From: Segatella copri
Lineage (GTDB): Bacteria > Bacteroidota > Bacteroidia > Bacteroidales > Bacteroidaceae
Length of the DNA: 64,000 bases
NCBI RefSeq assembly: GCF_026015295.1
Contig: NZ_JAPDUW010000001.1
Coordinates: 1,984,001 to 2,048,000, forward strand
Reading direction: 5' to 3'
Within the stretch, counting starts at the first letter, position 1; every line of letters starts with the position of its first letter. The notes below the pieces were generated by a model, which was not told the origin of the DNA, ran no database searches, and worked only from the letters and a program-made list of their open reading frames with translations. Made by a program: the position numbers and the translations under genes. Positions 44,604 to 53,814 of this stretch are shown here, piece by piece.

Positions 44604-45134
44604 ATGATTGAATGCCATAACAAGCTGATACACAGCATTTTAGGGGGGGGTAATTTTGCTCAGGCAAAGTTAACTCAATCTCTTCATGTACTTACTAGCA
44701 GGCGAATATTATCTTATTTTTATATGATAATGGTCGCTTTTTTTATGCTTTCTTTCACCGCCTGTTCTAGCGACGAAGAAACGGAAAAAGAGAAGGCTTT
44801 TGATTACGAAACCACATTTTTAGTCCATAATTGGCAGATTTCAGCAGTTTATCAGCGCATTGGAAGCCTCTTTATCGACGTAAACGAGGTTCCATTGTTC
44901 TGCCGTTTCACCTCAGACGCTATTTATTTCTCCGAAGTGAAGGAAGTGAACCTATTCGATTCAAACGGTAAAATTACCCAAACAACCACCGAAAACGTTG
45001 CTTGCGGTCAGTACACCTATTTAATAAAGGAGAACAAAATACAGATAGATAATCAGATATTCACCATTACGGACACTAACGGAACCCTCGTTCTGCAGAA
45101 TGAGGACTGGAAACTAGTGCTCGTAGAAAAATAA
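44604..45134 (+). CDS. Lipoprotein with 5' poly-G tract, start uncertain
   Basis: An exported lipoprotein: YFYMIMVAFFMLSFTAC with lipobox LSFTAC, then SSDEETEKEK and a small beta-rich domain of about 110 residues. The frame opens at 44604, but a typical start would be nearer the signal peptide; an ATG at 44724 gives MIMVAFF, a signal without basic start. A run of eight G (44643-44650) lies between both. Changes in this run would switch the upstream start in or out of frame. The gene ends 11 bases before hsdM. Function unknown. Confidence 0.6.
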   Translation: MIECHNKLIHSILGGGNFAQAKLTQSLHVLTSRRILSYFYMIMVAFFMLSFTACSSDEETEKEKAFDYETTFLVHNWQISAVYQRIGSLFIDVNEVPLFCRFTSDAIYFSEVKEVNLFDSNGKITQTTTENVACGQYTYLIKENKIQIDNQIFTITDTNGTLVLQNEDWKLVLVEK

Positions 45135-45145
45135 ACATATATATT

Positions 45146-46696
45146 ATGGGAACATACAATAAAGAACGAGAAGAACTTCATAAAACGATTTGGAGTATTG
45201 CCGAGGAATTGAGAGGTGCTGTTGATGGATGGGAATTCAAGGCTTATGTCTTGGGTGCCATATTCTATCGTTACATCTCAGAAAACCTTACCGACTACAT
45301 TAATAATTTGCAGGCTGCTGCCGGAATCAAGGATTTTGATTATGCTAAAATGGAAGATGAAGAAGCAAAGGAGGCTCGCGAAATGATGGTGCAGGAAAAG
45401 GGCTTCTTTATTCTGCCAAGTCAATTGTTTCAGAGAGTAGCTGCTTCACCTGAAAAGAATGTCAACCTCAATGAAACGCTAGCCCAAGTGTTCCGTTCTA
45501 TTGAGGCAAGTGCTGCCGGTACAGATAGCGAGGAACAGGTAAAGGGACTTTTCTCTGATTTCATCATCGACAGCTCCCGTATCGGCAACTCTGTAGAAAT
45601 GCGTAACAAGTGTATTTCCAAGGTGTTGACCAAGGTGCGGGATATGCAGCTCAGCAAGACGTTTACAGACAACAGTATTGATACAGTAGGCGACACCTAC
45701 GAATACCTGATGCAGATGTATGCATCGAAGGCTGGTAAAAGTGGTGGTGAATACTTTACGCCACAGGAGGTGAGTGAAGTACTTGCCCGCATAGCCTGCT
45801 GCAACAATCCTAATATTCAGAAGGTTTATGACCCAGCCTGCGGTTCGGGGTCCTTGCTGATGAAGTTTGTGAAATATGTTGGTGAAAAAGCATCGGAAAT
45901 AGAGTTTTATGGTCAGGAAATTAACCCTACAACCTATAATCTCTGCCGCATCAATATGTTCCTGCATAATGTGAACTATGCCAAGTTTGATATTCAGTTG
46001 GGTAACACGCTTACAACTCCTCATCATCTTGGAATGAAGTTTGATGCTATCGTGAGCAATCCGCCATACTCCAAGAGTTGGGAGGGAAAGAATAACACGA
46101 TTCTGATTAATGATGTACGATACAGTCCTGCTGGTGTACTGGCTCCTATACAGAGGTCAGACCTTGCCTTTACGATGCACATGCTTTACCATCTTAGTGA
46201 GACTGGTACTTGTGCCATTGTTGAGTTCCCTGGAGTACTCTATCGTGGTGGAGCAGAGAAGAAAATCCGCGAATATCTGATTAAGAACAATTTTGTGGAT
46301 ACGGTGATTCAGCTTCCTGCCAATCTCTTCTTTGGCGTAGGAATTGCCACTTGCATCATTGTTATCAAGAAGAACAAGAAAGATAATAATATCTTGTTTG
46401 TGGATGCTTCGGAAGAATGTGAGAAGAAGGGCGACAAGAACAAGCTGGAGGATAAGAACCAAAACAAAATAGTAAATGCTTATCAGGAGCGCAAGGAAAA
46501 ACAATATTTTACCAAGCTCGTTAGCAATGATGAAGTTCTGGCCAATGGTGCCAACCTCTCCGTTTCTTCTTATGTAGAGAAAGAAGATAAAAGGGAGGTG
46601 ATTGATATTGTGGCGTTGAATGAAGAGATTGAAGCTTTGAGTAAGGATATTGCAAGTAAGTCGTTAAAATTGAGTGAAATAATCAAGGAATTATGA
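45146..46696 (+). CDS. hsdM: Type I restriction-modification, methyltransferase subunit
   Basis: A 516-aa N6-adenine methyltransferase. N-terminal HsdM_N helices (IWSIAEELRGAVDGWEFKAY), then the SAM site VYDPACGSGSLLMKFVKYVG and the catalytic SNPPYSKSW (NPPY). Together with HsdS it methylates the host recognition site; with HsdR it forms the restriction complex. It overlaps hsdS by 4 bases. The gene order is M-S-R on the plus strand. Confidence 0.95.
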   Translation: MGTYNKEREELHKTIWSIAEELRGAVDGWEFKAYVLGAIFYRYISENLTDYINNLQAAAGIKDFDYAKMEDEEAKEAREMMVQEKGFFILPSQLFQRVAASPEKNVNLNETLAQVFRSIEASAAGTDSEEQVKGLFSDFIIDSSRIGNSVEMRNKCISKVLTKVRDMQLSKTFTDNSIDTVGDTYEYLMQMYASKAGKSGGEYFTPQEVSEVLARIACCNNPNIQKVYDPACGSGSLLMKFVKYVGEKASEIEFYGQEINPTTYNLCRINMFLHNVNYAKFDIQLGNTLTTPHHLGMKFDAIVSNPPYSKSWEGKNNTILINDVRYSPAGVLAPIQRSDLAFTMHMLYHLSETGTCAIVEFPGVLYRGGAEKKIREYLIKNNFVDTVIQLPANLFFGVGIATCIIVIKKNKKDNNILFVDASEECEKKGDKNKLEDKNQNKIVNAYQERKEKQYFTKLVSNDEVLANGANLSVSSYVEKEDKREVIDIVALNEEIEALSKDIASKSLKLSEIIKEL

Positions 46697-47871
46697 ACAA
46701 GATTGCTGAATTAATAAGTAGATTATGTCCAGATGGAGTTGAGTTTAAAACGCTTGATTCTTTGGTAAGCTATGTTCAGCCTGGTCCATATATTGTTAGT
46801 TCAACAGAGTATGATACTCATTATAGCACTCCTGTTCTGACTGCTGGGCAAAGTTTTATTCTTGGATATACAAATGAGGAAGAAGGAATATACAATGCCT
46901 CGTCCCAAAAACCGGTTATCATTTTTGATGATTTTACAACAAGTTTTCATTGGGTAGATTTTGACTTTAAGGTAAAAAGCTCTGCATTGAAAATATTGAA
47001 AATAAAAGATAAACAAGAGGCAGATTTTAGGTATATTTATATGGCAATGAAAACCATTCATTTTATACCGACAAATCATATGCGGCATTGGATTTCATTA
47101 TATAGCAAATTTGAGATTCCACTTCCTCCGCTTAACATTCAAAAGGAGATAGTCTCTATTCTTGATTCCTTCACTTCGCTCATCGACAAGATGAAACAGG
47201 AAGTAGAGATGAGAAAGAAACAGATGGTGTATTATATAGATAAGTTTTACGGCGGAGATTTTGATGGCATGATGAGGTTAGCAGACATTCCTGGGAATTC
47301 TGTTGCACAATTTTCTGACCTAGGCCCTATAATTCGGGGCAAACGATTTGTTCGTGACGATATTCGCACAGTGGGGCAACCGTGCATTCATTATGGAGAT
47401 ATGTATACATATTATGGAACCATGGCTGTAACTGCTAAGACATTTCTCGAAAGAGATTTTCCTAAAAAGATGCGATATGCGCATAAGGGGGATGTTGTTA
47501 TAGTTGGTGCTGGTGAAAATGATTATGATATAGGTGTTGGGCTCGTTTGGATGGGAGAAGAACCTGCTGCAGTCCATGATGCATGTTATATACTTAAACA
47601 TCATCAAATACCTATGTATATTTCATATTATCTGCGTTCGAACATTTATCATCAACAGTTGAAAAAGTATGTTTCAAGCGGTAAGATTTCATCTTTCTCT
47701 GCTGAAGGATTGGGGAAAGTTTATATCCCTATTCAACCAGAGGACAAGCAGCGCCAAATCGCTTCCATCCTCGACACATTCGAGACCTACATCTCGAAGC
47801 TGGAGAAGATGATAGAGCTACGCCAGAAGCAGTATGAATACTACAGAGAAAAGTTGCTGACATTTGAATAA
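46693..47871 (+). CDS. hsdS: Type I restriction-modification, specificity subunit
   Basis: A 392-aa protein with two target-recognition domains, about residues 15-145 and 195-345. Each is followed by a conserved coiled-coil spacer: IQKEIVSILDSFTSLIDKMK and DKQRQIASILDTFETYISKL. The repeated half-structure sets a bipartite DNA target whose sequence cannot be predicted here. Only one hsdS is present, with no inverted spare TRD genes, so no specificity shuffling is evident. Confidence 0.95.
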   Translation: MNKIAELISRLCPDGVEFKTLDSLVSYVQPGPYIVSSTEYDTHYSTPVLTAGQSFILGYTNEEEGIYNASSQKPVIIFDDFTTSFHWVDFDFKVKSSALKILKIKDKQEADFRYIYMAMKTIHFIPTNHMRHWISLYSKFEIPLPPLNIQKEIVSILDSFTSLIDKMKQEVEMRKKQMVYYIDKFYGGDFDGMMRLADIPGNSVAQFSDLGPIIRGKRFVRDDIRTVGQPCIHYGDMYTYYGTMAVTAKTFLERDFPKKMRYAHKGDVVIVGAGENDYDIGVGLVWMGEEPAAVHDACYILKHHQIPMYISYYLRSNIYHQQLKKYVSSGKISSFSAEGLGKVYIPIQPEDKQRQIASILDTFETYISKLEKMIELRQKQYEYYREKLLTFE

Positions 47872-47891
47872 ATTCTTTTATTAATAACGTT

Positions 47892-50800
47892 ATGGCAGAA
47901 AGTTATAAAATCATAGCAGAGCAAGATTATTGTACCGTGGTGTCAAAATACGAGTCATCAAGGAAGAATGGTAATGCTTACCAAAGTGAGCAGGATCTGG
48001 AACGCTGGCTTATCGAACAACTGCAAAGACAAGGTTACGAATATCCTTCCATCCACAACGAGAAAGAATTGCTGGAGAACCTGCGCATACAGCTGGGCAA
48101 GGCAAACGATACAGAATACTCTGACAAAGAGTGGCAAAGCTTACTGGATATTTTAACCAGCGAAACGCTCACTATGGAAGATAAGGCAGGCATGATTCAA
48201 AAGGAAAATACCGCAGTAGAAATAGAACGTGACAACGGTATTAATACCAATGTTCATCTTATCCATAAAGATAACGTGTTCAAGAATAATCTGCAGGTTA
48301 TCAACCAGTACGTGCCCGCTGGCGGAACCCACGCCAACCGCTATGATGTAACCATCCTGGTTAACGGTCTGCCACTCGTTCATATTGAGCTGAAACGCCG
48401 AGGTGTAAGCATCAGGGAAGCCTTCAACCAGATAAACCGCTATGCTCGCGAAAGCTTCTGGGCAGGCAAGGGAATGTTTGATTACATCCAGCTGTTTATC
48501 ATCAGCAATGGCACGGAAACTAAATATTACAGCAATACCACCCGCTATGCTCGTGAGCTGGAAGCTGACAAGCTGAAGGGGAAGAAAAAGAAAATTCAGA
48601 GCAACTCGTTTGAGTTTACCAGCTACTGGAGTGATAGGGAAAACAACCTTATCTGCGACCTTGAGGACTTTGCCAAGACCTTCCTCGTAAAACGCACGCT
48701 GCTCGAAATTCTTACCAAATATTGTGTGTTCAATGTTGATAAGGAACTGCTGGTGATGCGTCCTTACCAGATAGCTGCTACCGAGAGTATTACCCAGCGT
48801 ATCAAGATTGCCTTGAATCATCATTGGGAAGGTTCAAGAAAGGCAGGAGGCTACATCTGGCACACTACCGGTTCGGGCAAAACCCTGACCTCGTTCAAGA
48901 CGGCTCAGCTTGCAAGCGATATAGATGGAGTATATAAGGTAGTATTCATCGTTGACCGACAGGATTTGGACTATCAGACGATGAAGGAATACGATCGATT
49001 CTGCCCTAACTGTGCCAATGGTAATGTGAACAGTAAAATATTGCTCGGTCAGCTCAATGTCGGTGGCGATGATTCGAACATCATCATCACCACGATACAG
49101 AAGATGTCGAGCCTCTTGAGGAAAAAGCTGATAGAGCAGGAGGTTCTTGACCAGGTTTTCGTCTTCATCTTTGACGAATGCCACCGCTCGCAGTTTGGCG
49201 CCATGCAGAAACAGATTAAGCAGAGTTTCAAGAAGTACATCATGTTTGGCTTTACCGGCACCCCGATATTTGGAGTTAATGCCAGTGGTAAAAAGGGAGA
49301 AATGATGACCACTGCAGATGTGTTTGGCGGAGAGTTGGACGAAAAGGGCAATCATACTAAGCCGCTCCACACTTATACCATCATCAATGCCATCAACGAT
49401 AAGAATGTGCTGAAATTCAATGTAGAATACCACACGCAGACGGCTATGGTAGATGGAAAGAAGGTGGAGAACACAAACTATCTCGACTCCAAGCGCATCG
49501 CTTTGAATGTGAAATATCTTCTTGATCATTTCGATATGAAAACCAAGCGCTCCGTTCAGTGGACAGCCACGGTTCTGACTAATGTAGAGGAAGTTATAAA
49601 GAACTACAAGAAAAAAAAGGAAGATCAGGTAGAAGAAAAGAAAGCGAAGGTAACCACCACGGGATTCAACTCTATACTTGCCTGCGACAGTGTGCCAATG
49701 GCTATAGAATACTATAAGGAGCTGGAACGGCAGATGGCTGAGCCCGGTGCCCCCCAGCTAAGGATTGCAACCATCTTTACTTCGGCAGCCAACGAGGCAG
49801 AGAACGACAGTAACGGAAATATAGAAGAAGACCCGGAAGGCATTAAGGGACTGGACTCTACGAGTAGGGAGTTTCTTGATTCCTGCATTACCAAGTACAA
49901 CCATATCTTTGGAACCTCATACAATACGAGTGCTGAATTGTTTCAAAATTACTACAAGGATCTTTCCATGCGCACCAAGAACAAGGAGATAGATCTGCTC
50001 ATTGTGGTAGGAATGTTCCTGACGGGGTTTGACGCAAAATGTCTCAATACGCTCTGGGTGGACAAGAACTTGCGAATGCATGGATTGCTACAGGCTTTCA
50101 GCCGAACCAACCGTATTCTGAATGCCTATAAGAATTGTGGCAACATCGTTTGTTTCCGCAATCTCATAGAAGCCACCAACAGGAGCTTCGGGCTTTTCGG
50201 CGATGCTAATGCCAACAGTATTATTCTGATGCGAACATTTGAGGAATATTACAATGGCTACGAGGAATATGGGAAACATCAGGCAGGATATAAGGAACTG
50301 GCAGAGAATCTTCTACAGGAATATCCGCTCTGCAAGTTGAATCCTTCCATCCAGCTGGCTCAAAAGATAGGCTTCATCAAGTTGTATGGGCAATTCGTCA
50401 AGAAGACTAATATACTGATAAGTTTTGATCAGTTTAATCCGGAAACCCTGGAAGAGCGCAATGCAATCCGCATCATCTGTGAAGGTGACAGGCAGGACTA
50501 CCAATCTTGGTACCTCAGCTTCTGTGATGATTTGAAAGGCGGAACTACAGGTGGAGGTGGTGGTCATACAGGTGGAGACGGAGCTGGTGGAACGGATGAT
50601 TTGGAATTTGAGATAGAACTGATTCGCCAGTTTGATATTGATATTCCTTACATCCTGGCTCTTGTGAAAAAATATCATGATAGCAACTGTGAAGATGCAG
50701 ATCTTATCAAGGATATTATCCGTTGCATAACATCAAGTCCGAAGTTGAGGGATAAGAAAGACCTCATAGAGGGTTACCTTCATGTCATAAAAGAAGGTAA

Positions 50801-51077
50801 GGATGTTGATGTTTACGAAGAATGGCAGAATTACATCCGTCAGCAGATGGAAAGGGAACTGAAAGCCATTATCTGCGAAGAGAATCTGAAGGAAAAGGCA
50901 ACCCGTGAATTTATCACCAAGTCGCTGCAGGATGGTTACGTAGAGGAGAGCGGAATGGCAATTACAACAGTACTGCCCCCTATGCCAATCTTCGGTGCCG
51001 GCAATAAACGTGAACAGAAAAAGAAAACTGTCATCGAAAAATTCAAACGATTCGTAGAACGATTCATGGATTTATAA
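47892..51077 (+). CDS. hsdR: Type I restriction-modification, endonuclease/translocase subunit
   Basis: A 1061-aa motor and nuclease. The nuclease core lies near residues 150-175 (NRYDVTILV and HIELKRRG, the D...ExK motif). The helicase has Walker A HTTGSGKTLTS, the box VFIFDECHRSQFG (DECH) and GFTGTPIFG, with later motifs ILLIVVGMFLTGFDAKCLNT and QAFSRTNRI. A Gly-rich linker (GGTTGGGGGHTGGDG) joins the C-terminal assembly part. All key residues appear intact, so the system is probably active. Confidence 0.95.
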   Translation: MAESYKIIAEQDYCTVVSKYESSRKNGNAYQSEQDLERWLIEQLQRQGYEYPSIHNEKELLENLRIQLGKANDTEYSDKEWQSLLDILTSETLTMEDKAGMIQKENTAVEIERDNGINTNVHLIHKDNVFKNNLQVINQYVPAGGTHANRYDVTILVNGLPLVHIELKRRGVSIREAFNQINRYARESFWAGKGMFDYIQLFIISNGTETKYYSNTTRYARELEADKLKGKKKKIQSNSFEFTSYWSDRENNLICDLEDFAKTFLVKRTLLEILTKYCVFNVDKELLVMRPYQIAATESITQRIKIALNHHWEGSRKAGGYIWHTTGSGKTLTSFKTAQLASDIDGVYKVVFIVDRQDLDYQTMKEYDRFCPNCANGNVNSKILLGQLNVGGDDSNIIITTIQKMSSLLRKKLIEQEVLDQVFVFIFDECHRSQFGAMQKQIKQSFKKYIMFGFTGTPIFGVNASGKKGEMMTTADVFGGELDEKGNHTKPLHTYTIINAINDKNVLKFNVEYHTQTAMVDGKKVENTNYLDSKRIALNVKYLLDHFDMKTKRSVQWTATVLTNVEEVIKNYKKKKEDQVEEKKAKVTTTGFNSILACDSVPMAIEYYKELERQMAEPGAPQLRIATIFTSAANEAENDSNGNIEEDPEGIKGLDSTSREFLDSCITKYNHIFGTSYNTSAELFQNYYKDLSMRTKNKEIDLLIVVGMFLTGFDAKCLNTLWVDKNLRMHGLLQAFSRTNRILNAYKNCGNIVCFRNLIEATNRSFGLFGDANANSIILMRTFEEYYNGYEEYGKHQAGYKELAENLLQEYPLCKLNPSIQLAQKIGFIKLYGQFVKKTNILISFDQFNPETLEERNAIRIICEGDRQDYQSWYLSFCDDLKGGTTGGGGGHTGGDGAGGTDDLEFEIELIRQFDIDIPYILALVKKYHDSNCEDADLIKDIIRCITSSPKLRDKKDLIEGYLHVIKEGKDVDVYEEWQNYIRQQMERELKAIICEENLKEKATREFITKSLQDGYVEESGMAITTVLPPMPIFGAGNKREQKKKTVIEKFKRFVERFMDL

Positions 51078-51083
51078 ACTTTT

Positions 51084-51356
51084 ATAATATAAGGAAAGAA
51101 AAGATACTGAAACAGGAGCCTATCCCTATAGGTAGGTGCACGGAAAGCGTTGTCAGCAAGTATGAAATCTTATCGCTCAGAAACGACCAAACTTCAACAG
51201 AAGATAAGCTAACTTCAAGGATGACAACAAGCGGCGCTCATGTGTGTAGAAGTAAAAATCTACGACGTGGGCAAGACTTGTATGTATATCTGAAGTTAGG
51301 GCTTTGGTCGGCCTCTGAGCGATGATTGCGTATGGGTTTTTGCCCACGCTTTTTTA
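51084..51356 (+). ncRNA. Highly structured noncoding RNA, unknown family
   Basis: A 270-base gap between hsdR and the next gene folds strongly. Closing stem: 51172-51181 with 51314-51323 (10 bp) and 51184-51191 with 51303-51310 (8 bp). Inside: 51209-51217 with 51291-51299 (9 bp), and a hairpin 51236-51242 plus 51246-51250 with 51259-51263 plus 51266-51272. A 5' hairpin CCTATC/GGTAGG lies at 51119-51136. A terminator ends it. No frame, reverse transcriptase or known RNA motif is seen. Confidence 0.6.
51328..51356 (+). terminator. Terminator of the structured RNA
   Basis: GCGTATGGG and CCCACGC pair around a T-rich loop and are followed by six T. It lies immediately upstream of the next start codon (51367), so the RNA and the following gene are separate or attenuated. 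Confidence 0.75.
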
Positions 51357-51366
51357 TACGAATAAT

Positions 51367-52794
51367 ATGGCAGCAGACAAAACAAGATACTTAAAGGATT
51401 TGGAAATGCTCATGCAGGAATATAAAACCTGCTATGGGGATTGTGCTGGCGATAGAACTATTCATAAACTATCGTTACTTATTGCTATGTTTGAAAGTAG
51501 CGAAATGTTTGGAAAGATAGGGCAGAACCTTAAAACTAATCTAATCATTGATATTGATAGAGATATTGATTACGCGAAATGGAGTAACCGGGAAACTTGG
51601 ATAGAAACTAAATCTAAGATTAATCAGTATGCTTCTTCTTTGACCTATGAGTCTCTGAATATGGACAAATCCTTATTTGCCAATAGTATGGCTGATATGT
51701 TGCCACCGGTTCCTGAAACCTCATCTGATGACAATAATAAGAATCAATTCGATGGGCTTACCTATATGGAAAGAGATAAGTTCAAGACAACCATCAATAA
51801 CCTGATGAATAATAATGTATTTAATGATAAGGTTCTTGATTTTGCCATAGATTCTGCACTAAAAAAACTGTGTGCTGCTCTTCTGGATATTGCCAAGATA
51901 ATAGAAGCTAAGCATGGGGCAAGTCTTTATGAAGACCTCTATAATAAGCAGTTGTTTGCCTATACTAATAAGATTGGTTCCTCTGTGTTGGAATCTCATA
52001 AGGAATGGAGAGAAAGTTATTTGGAAGATGAAATTACTGAGGATTCATTAAAAGACCATGTGCAGAAAGTTCTTATTAATCTTTTCAAGGCAGGCGTATT
52101 GGATAATATAGAAGTCAATGTCACCAAAAAGCAGAAGGATGACTATAAGGCTGAAATTGATTTTTCCGAGCATGATATTCCCAAGAAGATGAACACCAAT
52201 AAGTTGTATAACTGCTTCAGAAGCATTTGCGATTTTAAGGGTGGTAAGTATTCTTTGGATAAGGTAAAAGCAGGCAGACTGCTGTTTAAGATAAGAAAGG
52301 ATGAGGATAAAATTTGTGCTTTCTTTACGTTTGTATTAACGCTTACTCATGTTTATCAGGATATTGATGAGTTGAGAGAAGCCAATAGAGTGCCTAGTAA
52401 GATATTTGATTTCGATTTTTCCCAAATAGAATGCAAATTTAGTGAAGAAGAAGGTAAGCGGTCAGGCATTAGCAAGCATGCCCCTATGGTGCTTACCATT
52501 ATGGATAAGATGAGTGTGAATATGCCTAAGGCTTACTGGGTATGTTTCTTCTGTGTGTTACTGGAAAAAGAATGGATTGAAGACAATGTAAATGCTTTTT
52601 GTAAAAAGATGAATTCAATCTTTAGTGCAGGACTAGACAAAAGTGCATTGAGTAAAACTATAAATGAACTAGGAAACAAAATCGAGGAATGGGATAAAGG
52701 AGATAGTCGACTGAAAAAGAAAAGAGAGTTTGGCTTGAAGTTCAAGCAATGTATTGAGTTTTATGTTCAATATAAAATGAACTCTTTTATGTAG
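51367..52794 (+). CDS. 475-aa protein of unknown function
   Basis: I do not recognise this protein. It starts MAADKTRYLKDLEMLMQEYK; the frame is open 15 codons further upstream but those overlap the terminator. It is soluble, charged and predicted mostly helical, with no signal peptide, membrane helix, Walker motif, HEPN RxxxxH or polymerase motif that I can see. Its place between a structured RNA and DUF3127, behind a type I system, makes it a candidate defence or regulatory partner. Codon use is more A/T-rich than in the core genes. Confidence 0.75.
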   Translation: MAADKTRYLKDLEMLMQEYKTCYGDCAGDRTIHKLSLLIAMFESSEMFGKIGQNLKTNLIIDIDRDIDYAKWSNRETWIETKSKINQYASSLTYESLNMDKSLFANSMADMLPPVPETSSDDNNKNQFDGLTYMERDKFKTTINNLMNNNVFNDKVLDFAIDSALKKLCAALLDIAKIIEAKHGASLYEDLYNKQLFAYTNKIGSSVLESHKEWRESYLEDEITEDSLKDHVQKVLINLFKAGVLDNIEVNVTKKQKDDYKAEIDFSEHDIPKKMNTNKLYNCFRSICDFKGGKYSLDKVKAGRLLFKIRKDEDKICAFFTFVLTLTHVYQDIDELREANRVPSKIFDFDFSQIECKFSEEEGKRSGISKHAPMVLTIMDKMSVNMPKAYWVCFFCVLLEKEWIEDNVNAFCKKMNSIFSAGLDKSALSKTINELGNKIEEWDKGDSRLKKKREFGLKFKQCIEFYVQYKMNSFM

Positions 52795-52801
52795 AGCATG
52801 G

Positions 52802-52843
52802 ACATAGATAATACCACAAAAATTACATAGATAATACCACAAA
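52802..52843. repeat. Two 19-bp direct repeats
   Basis: ACATAGATAATACCACAAA occurs at 52802-52820 and 52825-52843, with a partial third copy (TTAATACCACAA) near 52852. They lie just before a terminator; role unknown. Confidence 0.7.
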
Positions 52844-52875
52844 TTAAAAAACTTAATACCACAAGCTAAAAAGAT

Positions 52876-52916
52876 AGCACCACTCGTACCACATGGTATG
52901 GGCGGTGCTTTTGTTT
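52876..52916 (+). terminator. Terminator before DUF3127
   Basis: AGCACC...GTACCA pairs with TGGTAT...CGGTGCT with internal mismatches, followed by TTTTGTTTTTT. Confidence 0.7.
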
Positions 52917-52922
52917 TTTCCC

Positions 52923-52930
52923 TACCTTTG
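52923..52930 (+). promoter_or_regulatory. Promoter -7 box for the DUF3127-DUF3987 operon
   Basis: TACCTTTG. It probably drives DUF3127, the 136-aa gene and DUF3987. Confidence 0.65.
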
Positions 52931-53001
52931 CAGCGTCGAAGAAACAAGAAAGCTCGAAATTTCAAAAGAGATCTTGAAACACCTTCGTACATTTATATTA
53001 T

Positions 53002-53283
53002 ATGTATACTCAGATTATGAGAGTGGTGCAGCAGGGCGAGGCGTTCGCTGTACAGAGTCAGAAAAGTGAGAACGGACAGATGATGAAATGCAACATCGTT
53101 CTCCAGGAGATGGGCGGCAAGTATGAGAACCAGTATGCTGCGGCAATGCTGGGTAATATGGCCCAGTGTAAGTATGCTCCGGGCGAACTGGTGGCGGTAA
53201 CGCTCCGGTTTACGACTCGTGAGTATAATGGTCAGGTTTATCAGGATATCCTGGTTACGGACATTGAGAAACTTGGCAAGTAA
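53002..53283 (+). CDS. DUF3127 protein (single-strand-binding-like)
   Basis: A 93-aa protein of the DUF3127 family, probably an OB-fold: MRVVQQGEAFAVQSQKSENG and CNIVLQEMGGKYENQYAAAM, later VYQDILVTDIEKL. The family is considered SSB-like by fold. Its position before a VirE-N/DUF3987 protein is common in Bacteroidetes and suggests a replication or DNA-processing module. Confidence 0.8.
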   Translation: MYTQIMRVVQQGEAFAVQSQKSENGQMMKCNIVLQEMGGKYENQYAAAMLGNMAQCKYAPGELVAVTLRFTTREYNGQVYQDILVTDIEKLGK

Positions 53284-53391
53284 TTAATCTTGAATTGAAA
53301 TAGGTGGCGTGAGAATTGTCCCGGGATAATTTGCGCAAACTGAAACTTACGACACTTCTTTCGTTCATCTTCAATTTTAATTTAAGATTTT

Positions 53392-53802
53392 ATGAGTGCA
53401 AAGAAAAATAATAAGGTTCAGAACAATGTTCAGAACCAGCAGGTGAATAATAACGGCTGCCAGCATGTGCAGCTCGGTGGAATGGCTTACTATGATGATA
53501 AGCAGTATTTCCTCTTCAGTCCTGATTCTGTAAATCAGGGTGTTGTAGAAGCTTTTCGCCGTCATGGCGTGGCTCAGCAAATGCAAGACGGAACATTTGA
53601 TTTCGTAGCAGTTTCTAAGCCGAAAAGCCAGTCGGAACTGATTAAGAAACTGGCGCATGGTCGTTTGAGCAAGACCAAGGATGGGGCTATTCAGCTCACG
53701 CTGAAGGTGTTCTGCCATGAGGGACTCAACATCGCCCAAACGCTGGCTGTTGAGTCAGCAGAAGGGGCTGATGCTTTAGTGGATTATCAATTAAAAAGAT
53801 AA
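53392..53802 (+). CDS. 136-aa hypothetical protein
   Basis: Low-complexity Asn/Gln-rich start (NNKVQNNVQNQQVNNNGCQH) followed by a compact domain of about 110 residues. No family recognised. It lies between DUF3127 and DUF3987 and ends 12 bases before the latter, so it is part of the same operon and conserved placement suggests a shared role. Confidence 0.65.
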   Translation: MSAKKNNKVQNNVQNQQVNNNGCQHVQLGGMAYYDDKQYFLFSPDSVNQGVVEAFRRHGVAQQMQDGTFDFVAVSKPKSQSELIKKLAHGRLSKTKDGAIQLTLKVFCHEGLNIAQTLAVESAEGADALVDYQLKR

Positions 53803-53814
53803 GTAATAAGATAG

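Noticed and set aside
51084-51356. Retron ncRNA
   Set aside because: Strong stems recall msr-msd, but no reverse transcriptase is present and the adjacent 475-aa protein lacks polymerase motifs.
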